Shown one piece after another: positions 46,444 to 55,231 of a stretch of 64,000 nucleotides of DNA. The stretch spans positions 1-64,000 of the forward strand of contig NZ_JANFDG010000006.1 in assembly GCF_024609765.1 (NCBI RefSeq). Reading direction: 5' to 3'. The stretch's first letter is position 1; each line of letters starts with the position of its first letter. The position numbers and the translations under genes are program-made. The DNA comes from Shinella pollutisoli. Lineage in GTDB: Bacteria; Pseudomonadota; Alphaproteobacteria; Rhizobiales; Rhizobiaceae. The notes beneath the pieces were generated by a model, which saw only the letters and a program-made list of their open reading frames with translations, had not been told where the DNA came from and did not search any database.

Positions 46444-48756
46444 TCAATCCGGGTAGGAGGCCTCCACCACCGCCAAGGCCGCCATGTTGACGACGCCGCG
46501 CGAGGTCACCGACGGCGACAGGATGTGGGCGGGAAGGGCCGCCCCCAGCAGGATCGGGCCGACATGCAGGCCGTCCGTCATCGTCTTGACGACGCCGAGC
46601 GTGATGTTGGCGGCGTCGAGGCTCGGGAAGACGAGGAGGTTCGCCTCGCCGGTCAGCGTCGAGTTCGGCATGACGCGCTGGCGCAAAAGCTCCGAGATCG
46701 CCGAATCGCCGTGCATCTCGCCGTCGGCCTCCAGCTCGGGCGCCATCTCGCGCACCAGCTCCATGGCGCGGCGCATCTTGAAGGCGCTCTCCGAATCGCG
46801 CGAGCCGAAGTTCGAATGCGAGACGAGGGCGGCGCGCGGCGTGATGCCGAAGCGGCGGATCTCCTGCGCGGCCATCACCGTCATCTGCGCCACCTCCTCG
46901 GCCGTCGGGTCGAAGGAGACGTAGGTGTCGGTGAAGAAGGTCGCGCCGCGCTGCGAGATCAGGAGGCTGAGGGCGAAGAAGTCGAGCACGCCCTCGCGCT
47001 TGCCGATGATCTGGCCGACGTCGCGCAGGTGCTTGGCGTAGCGTCCCTCGACGCCGCAGATCAGCGCGTCGGCCTCGCCGCGGCGCACGGCGAGCGCGCC
47101 GATGACGGTGGCGTTGGTGCGCACGATGGTGCGGGCGGCCTCGGGGATGACGCCGCGCCGGCCGACGAGGCCGAGATAGTCCTCGACATAGTCGCGGTAG
47201 CGCGGGTCGCCCTCGGGGTTGACCACCTCGAAGTCGGCGTCGGGGCGGATGCGCAGGCCGTAGCGCTTCAGCCGCGCCTCGATGATCTGCGGTCGGCCGA
47301 TCAGGATCGGCTGGGCGATCTCCTCCTCCAGCAGCACCTGGGCGGCGCGCAGCACGCGCTCGTCCTCGCCCTCGGCGAAGACGACGCGCTTCTTCGCGGC
47401 CTTCTTGGCGGCGGCGAAGATCGGCTTCATCAGCAGGCCCGAGCGCCAGACGAAGCGGCTCAGCTGGTCGAGATAGGCGTCGAAATCGGCGATCGGGCGG
47501 GCCGCGACGCCGGTCTCGGCCGCCGCGCGGGCGACGGCGGGGGCGATCCGGAGGATCAGCCGCTGGTCGAAGGGCGAGGGGATGAGATAGTTCGGCCCGA
47601 ACACCGGCGTGTCGCCGGAATAGGCGCGCGCGGCGACGTCGGAGACTTCTTCGCGGGCAAGCGCGGCGATCGCCCGGACCGCCGCCATCTTCATCTCCTC
47701 GTTGATCGTGCGCGCGCCGCAATCGAGCGCGCCGCGGAAGATGTAGGGGAAGCAGATGACGTTGTTGACCTGGTTGGGGAAGTCGGAGCGGCCGGTGCAG
47801 ATCATCGCGTCCGGCCGGGCGGCGCGCGCCTCCTCGGGCATGATCTCCGGCGTCGGGTTGGCGAGCGCCATGATCAGCGGCTTCTCCGCCATGCGCTGGA
47901 GCAGCTCGGGCTTGAGCACGCCCGCCGCCGACAGGCCGAGGAAGACGTCGGCGCCGTCGATCGTCTCGGAGAGCTGGCGCTTGTCGGAGGCCTGGGCGTA
48001 GACCGCCTTCCATTCGTCCATCAGCGCCTCGCGGCCCGCGTAGACGAGGCCCTCGATGTCGTGGACCCAGATGTTCTCGCGCCGGGCGCCGAGCACCACG
48101 AGCTGGTTGAGGCAGGCAAGCGCGGCCGCGCCGGCGCCGGAGGCGACGATCTTCGCATCGGCGAGCGACTTGCCCGCGAGCTCCAGCCCGTTCAGGACGG
48201 CGGCGGCGACGATGATCGCGGTGCCGTGCTGGTCGTCGTGGAAGACGGGGATGTCCATCTTCTCGCGCAGGCGCCGCTCGACCTCGAAACATTCCGGCGC
48301 CTTGATGTCTTCGAGATTGATGCCGCCGAAGGTCGGCTCCAGCGCCGAGATGACGGTCACCATCTCCTCGACCGTCGGCGCGTCGATCTCGACGTCGAAG
48401 ACGTCGATGCCGGCGAACTTCTTGAAGAGCACGGCCTTGCCCTCCATCACCGGCTTGGAGGCGAGCGGGCCGATATTGCCGAGGCCGAGCACCGCCGTGC
48501 CGTTGGAGACGACGGCGACGAGGTTGGCGCGCGCCGTGTAGTCGGCCGCGCACGCCGGATCGTCGCGAATCGCAAGACAGGGGGCCGCGACGCCCGGCGA
48601 ATAGGCGAGCGCGAGGTCGCGCTGGTTGCCGAGCGGCTTGGTGGCGTTGATCTCCAGCTTTCCGGGACGGGGATGGCGGTGGAAGAACAGCGCCTGCTGG
48701 TCGATGTCGCCGCTCACGGGTCCGTTGTGTGTCCTCGGTTTGTCGCCGGTGCTCAT
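46444..48756 (-). CDS. maeB: Malic enzyme fused to phosphotransacetylase-like domain
   Basis: 770 residues. The N-terminal malic enzyme (about 1-430) has [46 protein letters not shown] and [12 protein letters not shown] for dinucleotide binding. A phosphotransacetylase-like domain (about 440-765) with [20 protein letters not shown] lacks proven enzymatic activity and is regulatory in relatives. It decarboxylates malate to pyruvate. Rhizobia carry NAD- and NADP-preferring versions (dme, tme); I cannot tell which this is. GGGCGGGAGAGAC precedes the ATG. Confidence 0.92.
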   Translation of the reverse strand: MSTGDKPRTHNGPVSGDIDQQALFFHRHPRPGKLEINATKPLGNQRDLALAYSPGVAAPCLAIRDDPACAADYTARANLVAVVSNGTAVLGLGNIGPLASKPVMEGKAVLFKKFAGIDVFDVEIDAPTVEEMVTVISALEPTFGGINLEDIKAPECFEVERRLREKMDIPVFHDDQHGTAIIVAAAVLNGLELAGKSLADAKIVASGAGAAALACLNQLVVLGARRENIWVHDIEGLVYAGREALMDEWKAVYAQASDKRQLSETIDGADVFLGLSAAGVLKPELLQRMAEKPLIMALANPTPEIMPEEARAARPDAMICTGRSDFPNQVNNVICFPYIFRGALDCGARTINEEMKMAAVRAIAALAREEVSDVAARAYSGDTPVFGPNYLIPSPFDQRLILRIAPAVARAAAETGVAARPIADFDAYLDQLSRFVWRSGLLMKPIFAAAKKAAKKRVVFAEGEDERVLRAAQVLLEEEIAQPILIGRPQIIEARLKRYGLRIRPDADFEVVNPEGDPRYRDYVEDYLGLVGRRGVIPEAARTIVRTNATVIGALAVRRGEADALICGVEGRYAKHLRDVGQIIGKREGVLDFFALSLLISQRGATFFTDTYVSFDPTAEEVAQMTVMAAQEIRRFGITPRAALVSHSNFGSRDSESAFKMRRAMELVREMAPELEADGEMHGDSAISELLRQRVMPNSTLTGEANLLVFPSLDAANITLGVVKTMTDGLHVGPILLGAALPAHILSPSVTSRGVVNMAALAVVEASYPD

Positions 48757-48906
48757 GTCTCTCCCGCCCATCATGCGATTTGCTTCGGCCCTTCCTTGCA
48801 TGAAAGTGCCGCCGCGTGAAGGTTCCGCCCCGTTTAAAGTCCTGTGACGGGACGTTGCGGGAAGGGCCGGCGCGCGGACCCGCAGATCTGGCGAGTTGGC
48901 GTACGT

Positions 48907-48933
48907 ACGTCGGCATGATAGAACCGCCGACGT
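48907..48933. promoter_or_regulatory. Perfect 8-bp inverted repeat between malic enzyme and MFS genes
   Basis: ACGTCGGC, 11 bases, GCCGACGT. It sits in the divergent promoter region, 23 bp before the MFS start, and overlaps a short CGTACGTACG palindrome at 48900-48909. It looks like an operator for a dimeric regulator; none is encoded next to it. Confidence 0.45.
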
Positions 48934-48955
48934 TCCAGCATGCAGGTCTCCCGTC

Positions 48956-50167
48956 ATGAACGCCCCTCCCGGGTTCGTCCTCACCGCCGGCGCGCCGCGA
49001 TTCTTCGCCGTGCGCATGGCGCTCGTCTTCTCGGCGCCGATGATGGTCAACGGCGTCGCGCTGCCCTTCTTCCCGGTCTGGCTGGAAACCCTGTCGATCA
49101 GCGATTTCCAGATCGGCATCGTGCTCGCCGTGCCGCTGTTCGTGCGCGTCTTCACGGCGCCGGCGGCCGGCGCCCATGCCGACCGGCTCAACGACCGGGC
49201 GACGGTGCTCGTCTGGTCGGGCCTGCTGTCGCTCGCGACGGCGCTCGCGCTCTTTTCCACGCAGGCCTTCTGGCCGATCCTGCTGCTCTACTCGCTGCAG
49301 GGCATCGTCTACGCGCCCTACATGCCGATCGCCGACGCGGTGGCGCTGAGCGGGGTGCGGCGCTGGAACGTCGACTACGGACGGATCCGCGTGTGGGGCT
49401 CGCTCGCCTTCATCCTCGCCACGATGGCCGGCGGCTGGCTGTCCGAGGTCCACGGCGGGGCGATCGTGCTGCCGGCCATGGCCTTCTGCTTCGCGCTGAC
49501 GGTGCTCGCCGCGCTGATCGCGCCCAGGATCGGCCGGCCGCGCCGGCCCTCGCCGATCGCCGCGCTCGCCGTCTCCCCGGCCGGAACGCTGCGCCAGCGC
49601 GACATCCAGCTGATGCTGGTCGGCGTGGCGCTGGTCAATGCCAGCCACGCCATGCTCTACGCCTTCTCGGCGATCTACTGGAGCAAGCGCGGCTTCAGCG
49701 GCACGGAGATCGGGCTGCTGTGGAGCGCCGGCGTCTTCGCCGAGGTGCTGCTCTTCGTCTTCGCCGCCAGCCTGCGGCGGCGATTCGACCTCTGGACGAT
49801 GATGATCTTCGGCTGTCTCGTGACGATCGGGCGCTGGCTGCTGTTTCCGGCCGACATGGGCTTTGCCGGCTATTTCGCGCTGCAATGCCTGCACGCCTTC
49901 ACCTTCGCCATCCTGCACATCGCCGTGCAGAGCCGCCTCGTCGAGCGCGTCGCCGAGGAGAGGGAGGGGGCGGCGCAGGGGGTCTATTTCTTCTACAACG
50001 GCATCTTCATGGCCCTCGTCACCTTCGCCTCCGGCTATATCTACGCCTGGTACGGCGTCGACGGCTTCTACCTGATGGCGCTCGTCGCCGCGGCGGGGCT
50101 CGCCTGCGTCGTCGCCGGGCGGCTCGCCGCGCCGCGCGACAGGGCGGCGCTGCTCGGCCCCGAATAG
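48956..50167 (+). CDS. MFS transporter, phenylpropionate-permease-like (MFS_1_like)
   Basis: 403 residues with twelve hydrophobic segments. It shows the loop 2-3 motif GAHADRLNDRATVL (about 62-75) and the GSLAFILATMAGGWL helix typical of the HcaT/LacY-related MFS_1_like group, whose members import small organic acids or sugars; the substrate is unknown. The ATG at 48956 follows CAGGTCTCCC. It is divergent from the malic enzyme gene, hinting at an organic-acid substrate, but this is only context. Confidence 0.85.
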   Translation: MNAPPGFVLTAGAPRFFAVRMALVFSAPMMVNGVALPFFPVWLETLSISDFQIGIVLAVPLFVRVFTAPAAGAHADRLNDRATVLVWSGLLSLATALALFSTQAFWPILLLYSLQGIVYAPYMPIADAVALSGVRRWNVDYGRIRVWGSLAFILATMAGGWLSEVHGGAIVLPAMAFCFALTVLAALIAPRIGRPRRPSPIAALAVSPAGTLRQRDIQLMLVGVALVNASHAMLYAFSAIYWSKRGFSGTEIGLLWSAGVFAEVLLFVFAASLRRRFDLWTMMIFGCLVTIGRWLLFPADMGFAGYFALQCLHAFTFAILHIAVQSRLVERVAEEREGAAQGVYFFYNGIFMALVTFASGYIYAWYGVDGFYLMALVAAAGLACVVAGRLAAPRDRAALLGPE

Positions 50168-50245
50168 CGGCGGCCCCGTGACAGAACGCAAGCGAGCCGG
50201 TATGACAGGACGCATGTTGTCCCAGAACCGGAAGATGCAAGAGAC

Positions 50246-51433
50246 TTGAGCGGCGCGACCCAGGCACCGGGCCAGGCACAGGGCCAGACACAGGGCCAGA
50301 CATCGGCGGAGATCGCGACGGAGCGCCTGGCGGACGGTGGCGAGGCCTGGCGCCTTTCCGGCGAGTGGATCAACATGACGGCGGTCGCCGCCAGCAAGCG
50401 GCTTTCCGACCTCGGCCGCGGGCAGGGCGGGGCGCTGGAGATCGACCTCAGCAAGGTGGCGGCGATGGACACGGCCGGCGCCTGGCTGCTGCGCCGCGCC
50501 ATCACGGACCGCCGGTCGGCCGGCGGCGAGGTGCGCGTCACCGACGGCCGCGACGCGCGCTATTCCGACCTCATCGCCGCCCTGCCGGAGCGGCTCGCCG
50601 AGCCCCGCCGCGATCCGGGCAGGCCCGCGACCCTCTTCCAGCGCGTCTTCGCGCCCCTCGGCAAGCAGATGGTCGACATCTGGCAGGACGTCGTCGCCGC
50701 CATGTTCATCCTCGGCTCGACGGTGCGCGGCGCGCAGTTGAAGCTCGGCCGCAAGAGCGGCGTGTCGCCGGCGGCGGTCGTCCACCAGATCGACCGGATG
50801 GGCGTGCGCGCCGTGCCGATCATCATGCTGATGTCCTTCCTGATCGGCGCGATCATCGCCCAGCAGGGCGCCTTCCAGCTCCGCTACTTCGGGGCGGAGA
50901 TCTTCGTCGTCGACCTCGTCGGCATCCTTCAGCTGCGCGAGGTGGGCGTGCTGCTCACCGCCATCATGATCGCCGGCCGCTCCGGCAGCGCGATCACCGC
51001 CGAGATCGGCTCGATGAAGATGCGCGAGGAGGTGGACGCGCTGAAGGTGATGGGGCTCAGCCCCGTCGGCGTGCTCGTCTTCCCGCGGCTGGTGGCCCTG
51101 ACGGTGGCGCTGCCGCTGCTGACCGTCATCGCCAATTTCTCCGCGCTCTTCGGCGCGGCACTCGTCGCCTGGTCCTATTCCGGCATCACCTTCGACACGT
51201 TCCTGTCGCGCCTCAAGGAGGCGATCGACCTGTCGACGGTCGTCTCCGGCATGATCAAGGCGCCCTTCATGGCGCTGATCATCGGCATCGTCGCCTCGGT
51301 GGAGGGGCTGAAGGTCGGCGGCAGCGCCGAATCGCTCGGCCGCCGCGTCACGGCCTCGGTGGTCAAGGCGATCTTCGTCGTCATCCTGGTCGACGGCCTC
51401 TTCGCCATGTTCTACGCCGCGATCGACTTCTAG
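50246..51433 (+). CDS. mlaE: MlaE-type ABC lipid transporter permease with N-terminal STAS domain
   Basis: 395 residues. The N-terminal STAS-like domain (about 20-125) has LEIDLSKVAAMDTAGAWLL. The MlaE permease domain (about 140-395) has GVRAVPIIMLMSFLIGAIIA, REVGVLLTAIMIAGRSGSAI and AEIGSMKMREEVDALKVMG, the MlaE signature. It moves phospholipids between membranes. Start TTG at 50246, with a Gln-rich N-terminus. It heads an operon with mlaF, mlaD and a PqiC-like lipoprotein. The STAS part replaces a separate MlaB. Confidence 0.92.
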   Translation: MSGATQAPGQAQGQTQGQTSAEIATERLADGGEAWRLSGEWINMTAVAASKRLSDLGRGQGGALEIDLSKVAAMDTAGAWLLRRAITDRRSAGGEVRVTDGRDARYSDLIAALPERLAEPRRDPGRPATLFQRVFAPLGKQMVDIWQDVVAAMFILGSTVRGAQLKLGRKSGVSPAAVVHQIDRMGVRAVPIIMLMSFLIGAIIAQQGAFQLRYFGAEIFVVDLVGILQLREVGVLLTAIMIAGRSGSAITAEIGSMKMREEVDALKVMGLSPVGVLVFPRLVALTVALPLLTVIANFSALFGAALVAWSYSGITFDTFLSRLKEAIDLSTVVSGMIKAPFMALIIGIVASVEGLKVGGSAESLGRRVTASVVKAIFVVILVDGLFAMFYAAIDF

Positions 51434-51441
51434 GAGAGCCA

Positions 51442-52227
51442 ATGGACAAGGCGGTCGCGGTGCAGAAGGAGGTGGTGCTGTCGGTCGAGGGCCTGACGGT
51501 CGGCTTCGGCAGCAACATCGTGCTCGACAAGCTCGACCTCGACATCTACCGCGGCGAGATCCTCGGCTTCGTCGGCGCGTCGGGGTCCGGCAAGTCGGTG
51601 CTGATGCGCACGGTGCTGCGCCTGCTGCCGCGCCGGGCCGGGCGCATCCGCATCTTCGGCGTCGACGTCGACGAGACGAGCGAGGAGGAGCGCCTCCGGC
51701 TCGACATGAAGCTCGGCGTGCTCTTCCAGCACGGCGCGCTGTTCTCCTCGCTGACCGTGCGCGAGAACATCCAGGTGCCGATGCGCGAATATCTCGACCT
51801 GCCGCAGGCGATGATGGACGAGCTGGCGCGGCTGAAGGTCGAGCTGGTGGGGCTCGCGCCGGAGGCGGCCGACAAGTACCCGTCGGAACTGTCGGGCGGC
51901 ATGATCAAGCGCGCCGCGCTCGCCCGGGCGCTCGCCCTCGACCCGGCGCTCGTCTTCCTCGACGAGCCGACCTCGGGGCTCGACCCGGTCGGCGCGGCCG
52001 AGTTCGACGAGCTGATCGCCAAACTGCGCGACACCCTGGGATTGACCGTGTATATGGTGACTCACGACCTCGACAGCCTGTTCTCGGTCTGCGACCGCAT
52101 CGCCGTGCTCGGCAACAAGCGGGTGCTGGTCGAGGGAACCATCGAGGACATGCTGGCCTGCGACGACCCGTGGGTACAGTCCTATTTCAGGGGCAAGCGC
52201 GCGCGCTCCATCGTGCGCGAGGCCTAG
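51442..52227 (+). CDS. mlaF: MlaF-type ABC transporter ATP-binding protein
   Basis: 261 residues. Walker A GASGSGKSVLMR (about 45-56), signature LSGGMIKRAALARALAL and Walker B LVFLDEPTSGLDP. GVLFQHGALFSSLTVRENIQ is characteristic of MlaF. It powers lipid transfer with the STAS-MlaE permease, 8 nt upstream. AGGAGAGCCA precedes the ATG. Good full-length match. Confidence 0.94.
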   Translation: MDKAVAVQKEVVLSVEGLTVGFGSNIVLDKLDLDIYRGEILGFVGASGSGKSVLMRTVLRLLPRRAGRIRIFGVDVDETSEEERLRLDMKLGVLFQHGALFSSLTVRENIQVPMREYLDLPQAMMDELARLKVELVGLAPEAADKYPSELSGGMIKRAALARALALDPALVFLDEPTSGLDPVGAAEFDELIAKLRDTLGLTVYMVTHDLDSLFSVCDRIAVLGNKRVLVEGTIEDMLACDDPWVQSYFRGKRARSIVREA

Positions 52228-52248
52228 AGCAGGATAGCCGGAGCCGTC

Positions 52249-53619
52249 ATGGAAACGAAAGCCAACTACGCCCTCGTCGGCTTCTTCACCATCTTCGTGA
52301 TCGCGGCCGCCTTCGGCTTCGTCTACTGGATGTCGCAATTCGGCCGCAGCGGCGAGATGGCGCCGCTCGCCATCCGCATCCCGGGCTCGGCCAACGGGCT
52401 GTCGATCGGCTCGCCCGTGCGCTTCAACGGCATTCCCGTCGGCTCGGTGCGCAGCCTCGCCATCGACCAGGACGACCCGAAATTCTCGGTGGCGCTGACG
52501 GAGGTCTCGACCAGCGCGCCGGTCAAGCGCTCCACCAATGCCGTGCTCGAGGTGCAGGGCCTGACGGGGGCCGCCTATATCGAGCTCGGCGGCGGCGATC
52601 CCGGCGACCCGAACATCCTGAAGGAGGCGATCGAGAACGACTCGACGGCGGTGCTCGACGCGCAGCAGTCGAGCGTCACCAACATCCTGTCGACCGCCGA
52701 CCGCATCCTCAAGAAGGTCGACGGCACGATCGACGACATCCAGGGCTTCGTCACCGAGGCGCGCGGACCGCTCACCAACACGATCCGCAACGCCGAGAAA
52801 TTCTCCGACGCGCTGACGCGCAACGCCGACAACATCGACACCTTCCTCCAGAGCGTCGGCGGGCTGTCGGACACGTTCCGCAACCTGTCCGGCCGGCTCG
52901 ACAGCACGCTCGCCTCGATCGAATCGCTCGTCAAGGCGGTCGACACGCAGAAGGTGGACAACGTCGTGTCGAGCATCGACAAGGTGACGACGGACCTCGC
53001 CGCCGCCTCCGGCGACGTCAAGGACACCGTCGCGGCGGTCCGCCGGACGGCCGACACGTTCGACGCCTTCGGCAAGAACGCCACGGCGACGCTCGACAAG
53101 GTGGACGAGCTGATCGCGTCGGTCGACGCGCAGAAGGTGAAGGGCGTGGTCGACAACATCTCCGTCGCCAGCGCCGACGCGCGCAAGGCGATCTCCTCCG
53201 TCACGGGCGTGGCCGACCGGATCGGCCGGCGCGAGGAGGACATCGACCAGATCATCACCGACGTGCAGCAGATGGCCAACAAGCTCAACAACGCCTCCAC
53301 CCGCGTCGACGGCGTGCTCGCCAAGCTCGACGGCTTCCTGGGCGAGGGCGATTCGGAATCGCTCTTCGCCGAGGCGAGGGCGACGCTGCAGTCGATCCGC
53401 ACCGCCGCCGACACGCTCGGCGCGCGGATAGGCCCCATCGCCGACAACCTGCAGCGCTTCTCCGGCAGCGGGCTTCGCGACGTGGAGGCGCTCGTCTCCG
53501 ATACGCGCCGCACGGTGCAGGGCCTCGAGAACGCCATTTCCGGCTTCGAGCGCAATCCGCAACGCCTGATTTTCGGCGGCGAGACCGTCAAGCAGTACGA
53601 CGGCCGCACGCGGCGCTGA
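52249..53619 (+). CDS. mlaD: MCE-domain (MlaD-like) lipid-binding protein
   Basis: 456 residues. One N-terminal transmembrane helix (about 8-29), an MCE domain (about 38-115) with GLSIGSPVRFNGIPVGSVRS and LEVQGLTGAAYIELGGG, then a long helical tail (about 125-440) of repeated heptad-like segments. The tail is far longer than E. coli MlaD (183 residues) and could form a periplasm-spanning tube or needle, as in PqiB/YebT-like MCE proteins. It follows mlaF after 21 nt. Confidence 0.92.
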   Translation: METKANYALVGFFTIFVIAAAFGFVYWMSQFGRSGEMAPLAIRIPGSANGLSIGSPVRFNGIPVGSVRSLAIDQDDPKFSVALTEVSTSAPVKRSTNAVLEVQGLTGAAYIELGGGDPGDPNILKEAIENDSTAVLDAQQSSVTNILSTADRILKKVDGTIDDIQGFVTEARGPLTNTIRNAEKFSDALTRNADNIDTFLQSVGGLSDTFRNLSGRLDSTLASIESLVKAVDTQKVDNVVSSIDKVTTDLAAASGDVKDTVAAVRRTADTFDAFGKNATATLDKVDELIASVDAQKVKGVVDNISVASADARKAISSVTGVADRIGRREEDIDQIITDVQQMANKLNNASTRVDGVLAKLDGFLGEGDSESLFAEARATLQSIRTAADTLGARIGPIADNLQRFSGSGLRDVEALVSDTRRTVQGLENAISGFERNPQRLIFGGETVKQYDGRTRR

Positions 53620-53649
53620 TTTCCTGCGCCGACGCGGTGACAGGAGCGT

Positions 53650-54309
53650 GTGCCGCTGCTACACATGCTTGCAGAACGGGTTCGAGGGACTATGACGGCA
53701 TCGGGTGCGGAGTTGTTGCGAAACGGGACGGCGGGACGCGCCGTGCTTGCCGTTCTGGTCTCGGGCCTGCTCGCCGCCTGCGGCAGCGCGCAGGCGACGA
53801 ACGACACGTTCGGGTTGTCGGCCGCCGCCACCGTCGAGGGCCCGTCGGCCCGCAACCGGCAGATCCTCGTGCCGCAGCCCTCGGCGCTGAAGGCGCTCGA
53901 CAGCGAGCAGATCGTCGTGCGCCCCTCGGCCTCCGAGATCCAGTACCTCGCCAAGTCGCAGTGGAGCGACAGCCTGTCGAAGATGGTGCAGGCGAGGCTC
54001 GTCCAGACCTTCGAGAACAGCGGCCGGGTCGGCGGCGTCGGCAAGCCGGGCGAGGGGCTGGCGATCGACTACCAGGTCGTCACCGACATCCGCGCCTTCG
54101 AGGTGCAGACGGGCGGCGCGGACACGGCGATCGTCGAGATCTCCGCGAAGCTCCTCAACGACCGCAACGGCACCGTGCGCGCGCAGAAGGTTTTTCGCGC
54201 GACGGCGCCGGTGGCGGGCTCGGCCAACACCGCCTTCGTCAAGGCGCTCGACACCGCCTTCAAGGCGGTCGCCGCCGACATCGTCGGCTGGACGCTGGGG
54301 AACATCTGA
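53650..54309 (+). CDS. ABC-type transport auxiliary lipoprotein (PqiC-like)
   Basis: 219 residues. The lipobox is VLVSGLLAACGS with Cys about 44. The ABC_trans_aux domain contains RQILVPQPSALKALDSEQIV, EIQYLAKSQWSDSLSKMVQA and a C-terminal IVGWTLG. Such outer-membrane lipoproteins partner MCE proteins to dock the transporter at the outer membrane. The start is GTG at 53650 behind CAGGAGC; an ATG at 53692 behind CGAGGGACT would give a more usual short signal peptide. It is the last gene of the Mla operon. Confidence 0.86.
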   Translation: MPLLHMLAERVRGTMTASGAELLRNGTAGRAVLAVLVSGLLAACGSAQATNDTFGLSAAATVEGPSARNRQILVPQPSALKALDSEQIVVRPSASEIQYLAKSQWSDSLSKMVQARLVQTFENSGRVGGVGKPGEGLAIDYQVVTDIRAFEVQTGGADTAIVEISAKLLNDRNGTVRAQKVFRATAPVAGSANTAFVKALDTAFKAVAADIVGWTLGNI

Positions 54310-54351
54310 TTCCCTGGAGGGCAGCGGCCGGAGCGCGCGGCTGTCCACCGG

Positions 54352-55101
54352 GTCGCCTCCGTCGCGGAGGCGCGGGTCGAAACACCACCTTCGCCACGCT
54401 TCGCACCGACGAGCGAGTCGCCCCCCTCGCGAGGCGCGGATCGAAACAGATAGTGGCCAAAAGCGTCGCCGGGCGTGAGAATGTCGCCTCCTCACGGAGG
54501 CATGGATCGAAACGTGCTGCACCAAGCACTCCACGCCGAGCATGAGGGTCGTCTCCTCACGGAGGTGTGGATCGAAACTGGTACGACGTGGAGACGGAAT
54601 ACTACGAACAGCGTCGCCTCTCACGCTGAGACGTGGATTGAAACCTGGCGAAGATGACGAGCGAACCCAACAAGCCGGGGTCGCCTCCGCGCGGAGGCGT
54701 GGATCGAAACACGGTGACATCGCGTCGGCTCTGCCGACGTCGGCCGTCGCCTCCCTTGCGGAGGCGTGGATCGCAACGACCTGATCTGCTGGGGCCTCTC
54801 ACACAAAGGGCGTTGCCTCCCGCGGGGCGTGGGATTGAAACCAGCCTCAGCTCGGGCAGCCTTGGTTCGAGCTGGCGGACTGCCTCCCTTGCGGAGGGCG
54901 TGAATTGAAACCGGACCGTGTTTGTCGGGACCAAGGGCCTGATGCGTCGTCTCCCCCGCCGAGGCGTGGATCGAAACGCTACCAACGATGAACGGACGGC
55001 AAAGCGCGTCTGTCGCCTCCGGCACGGGGGCGTGGATAGAAACCCGACGGCGGCAGCGACTTCGGCGTCCGAGAGCGTCGCTTTCCTCGCGCCGGCGTGG
55101 A
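54352..55101 (+). CRISPR. Degenerate type I-C-like CRISPR array, 12 repeats, no cas genes or leader
   Basis: Repeats start at 54352, 54417, 54483, 54548, 54613, 54680, 54746, 54812, 54879, 54946, 55012 and 55077 (30-33 nt; the last is truncated). The eleven spacers are 33, 35, 34, 34, 35, 35, 34, 37, 34, 34 and 33 nt with unrelated sequences. The consensus repeat is GTCGCCTCC, a 4-6 nt variable centre, then GGAGGCGTGGATCGAAAC, matching the type I-C layout of palindromic stem plus GAAAC end. Repeats differ from one another at several positions, unlike a live array, yet nine of the twelve keep GAAAC behind a near-intact GGAT-type handle. Only 42 bp separate the first repeat from the upstream stop codon, with no AT-rich leader. 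It lies between two convergent genes. Confidence 0.85.
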
Positions 55102-55171
55102 ACGGCGCGGATCGATCCGCCCGGACGGGGACCCGGTTTCCGCCGGCGGATCGGCAGTGCCGGAAAGGCGT

Positions 55172-55226
55172 CCGCCGGTCCCTTGCCGCAAGCGGGGAAG
55201 GGACCGGCAGGGCGGATGAGGGGCGG
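55172..55226. repeat. Mosaic repeat copy next to the CRISPR relic
   Basis: CCGCCGGTCCCTTGCCGCAA followed by GCGGGGAAGGGACCGGCAGG and GCGGATGAGGGGCG, the same family as at 188-236. It lies between the last degenerate repeat and the gpr stop codon. Confidence 0.6.
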
Positions 55227-55231
55227 GCGCC

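Noticed and set aside
45875-51442. A 1,855-codon minus-strand frame covering the malic enzyme and Mla genes
   Set aside because: It overlaps well-supported genes on both strands, and its translation is Arg/Ala/Asp-rich shadow sequence with no domains.
54352-55101. Reading the repeat series as REP/BIME palindromes or as a repetitive protein
   Set aside because: The spacing is constant at 33-37 nt with unique spacers and a directional GAAAC end; REP elements do not show this regular period, and no frame stays open across the array.
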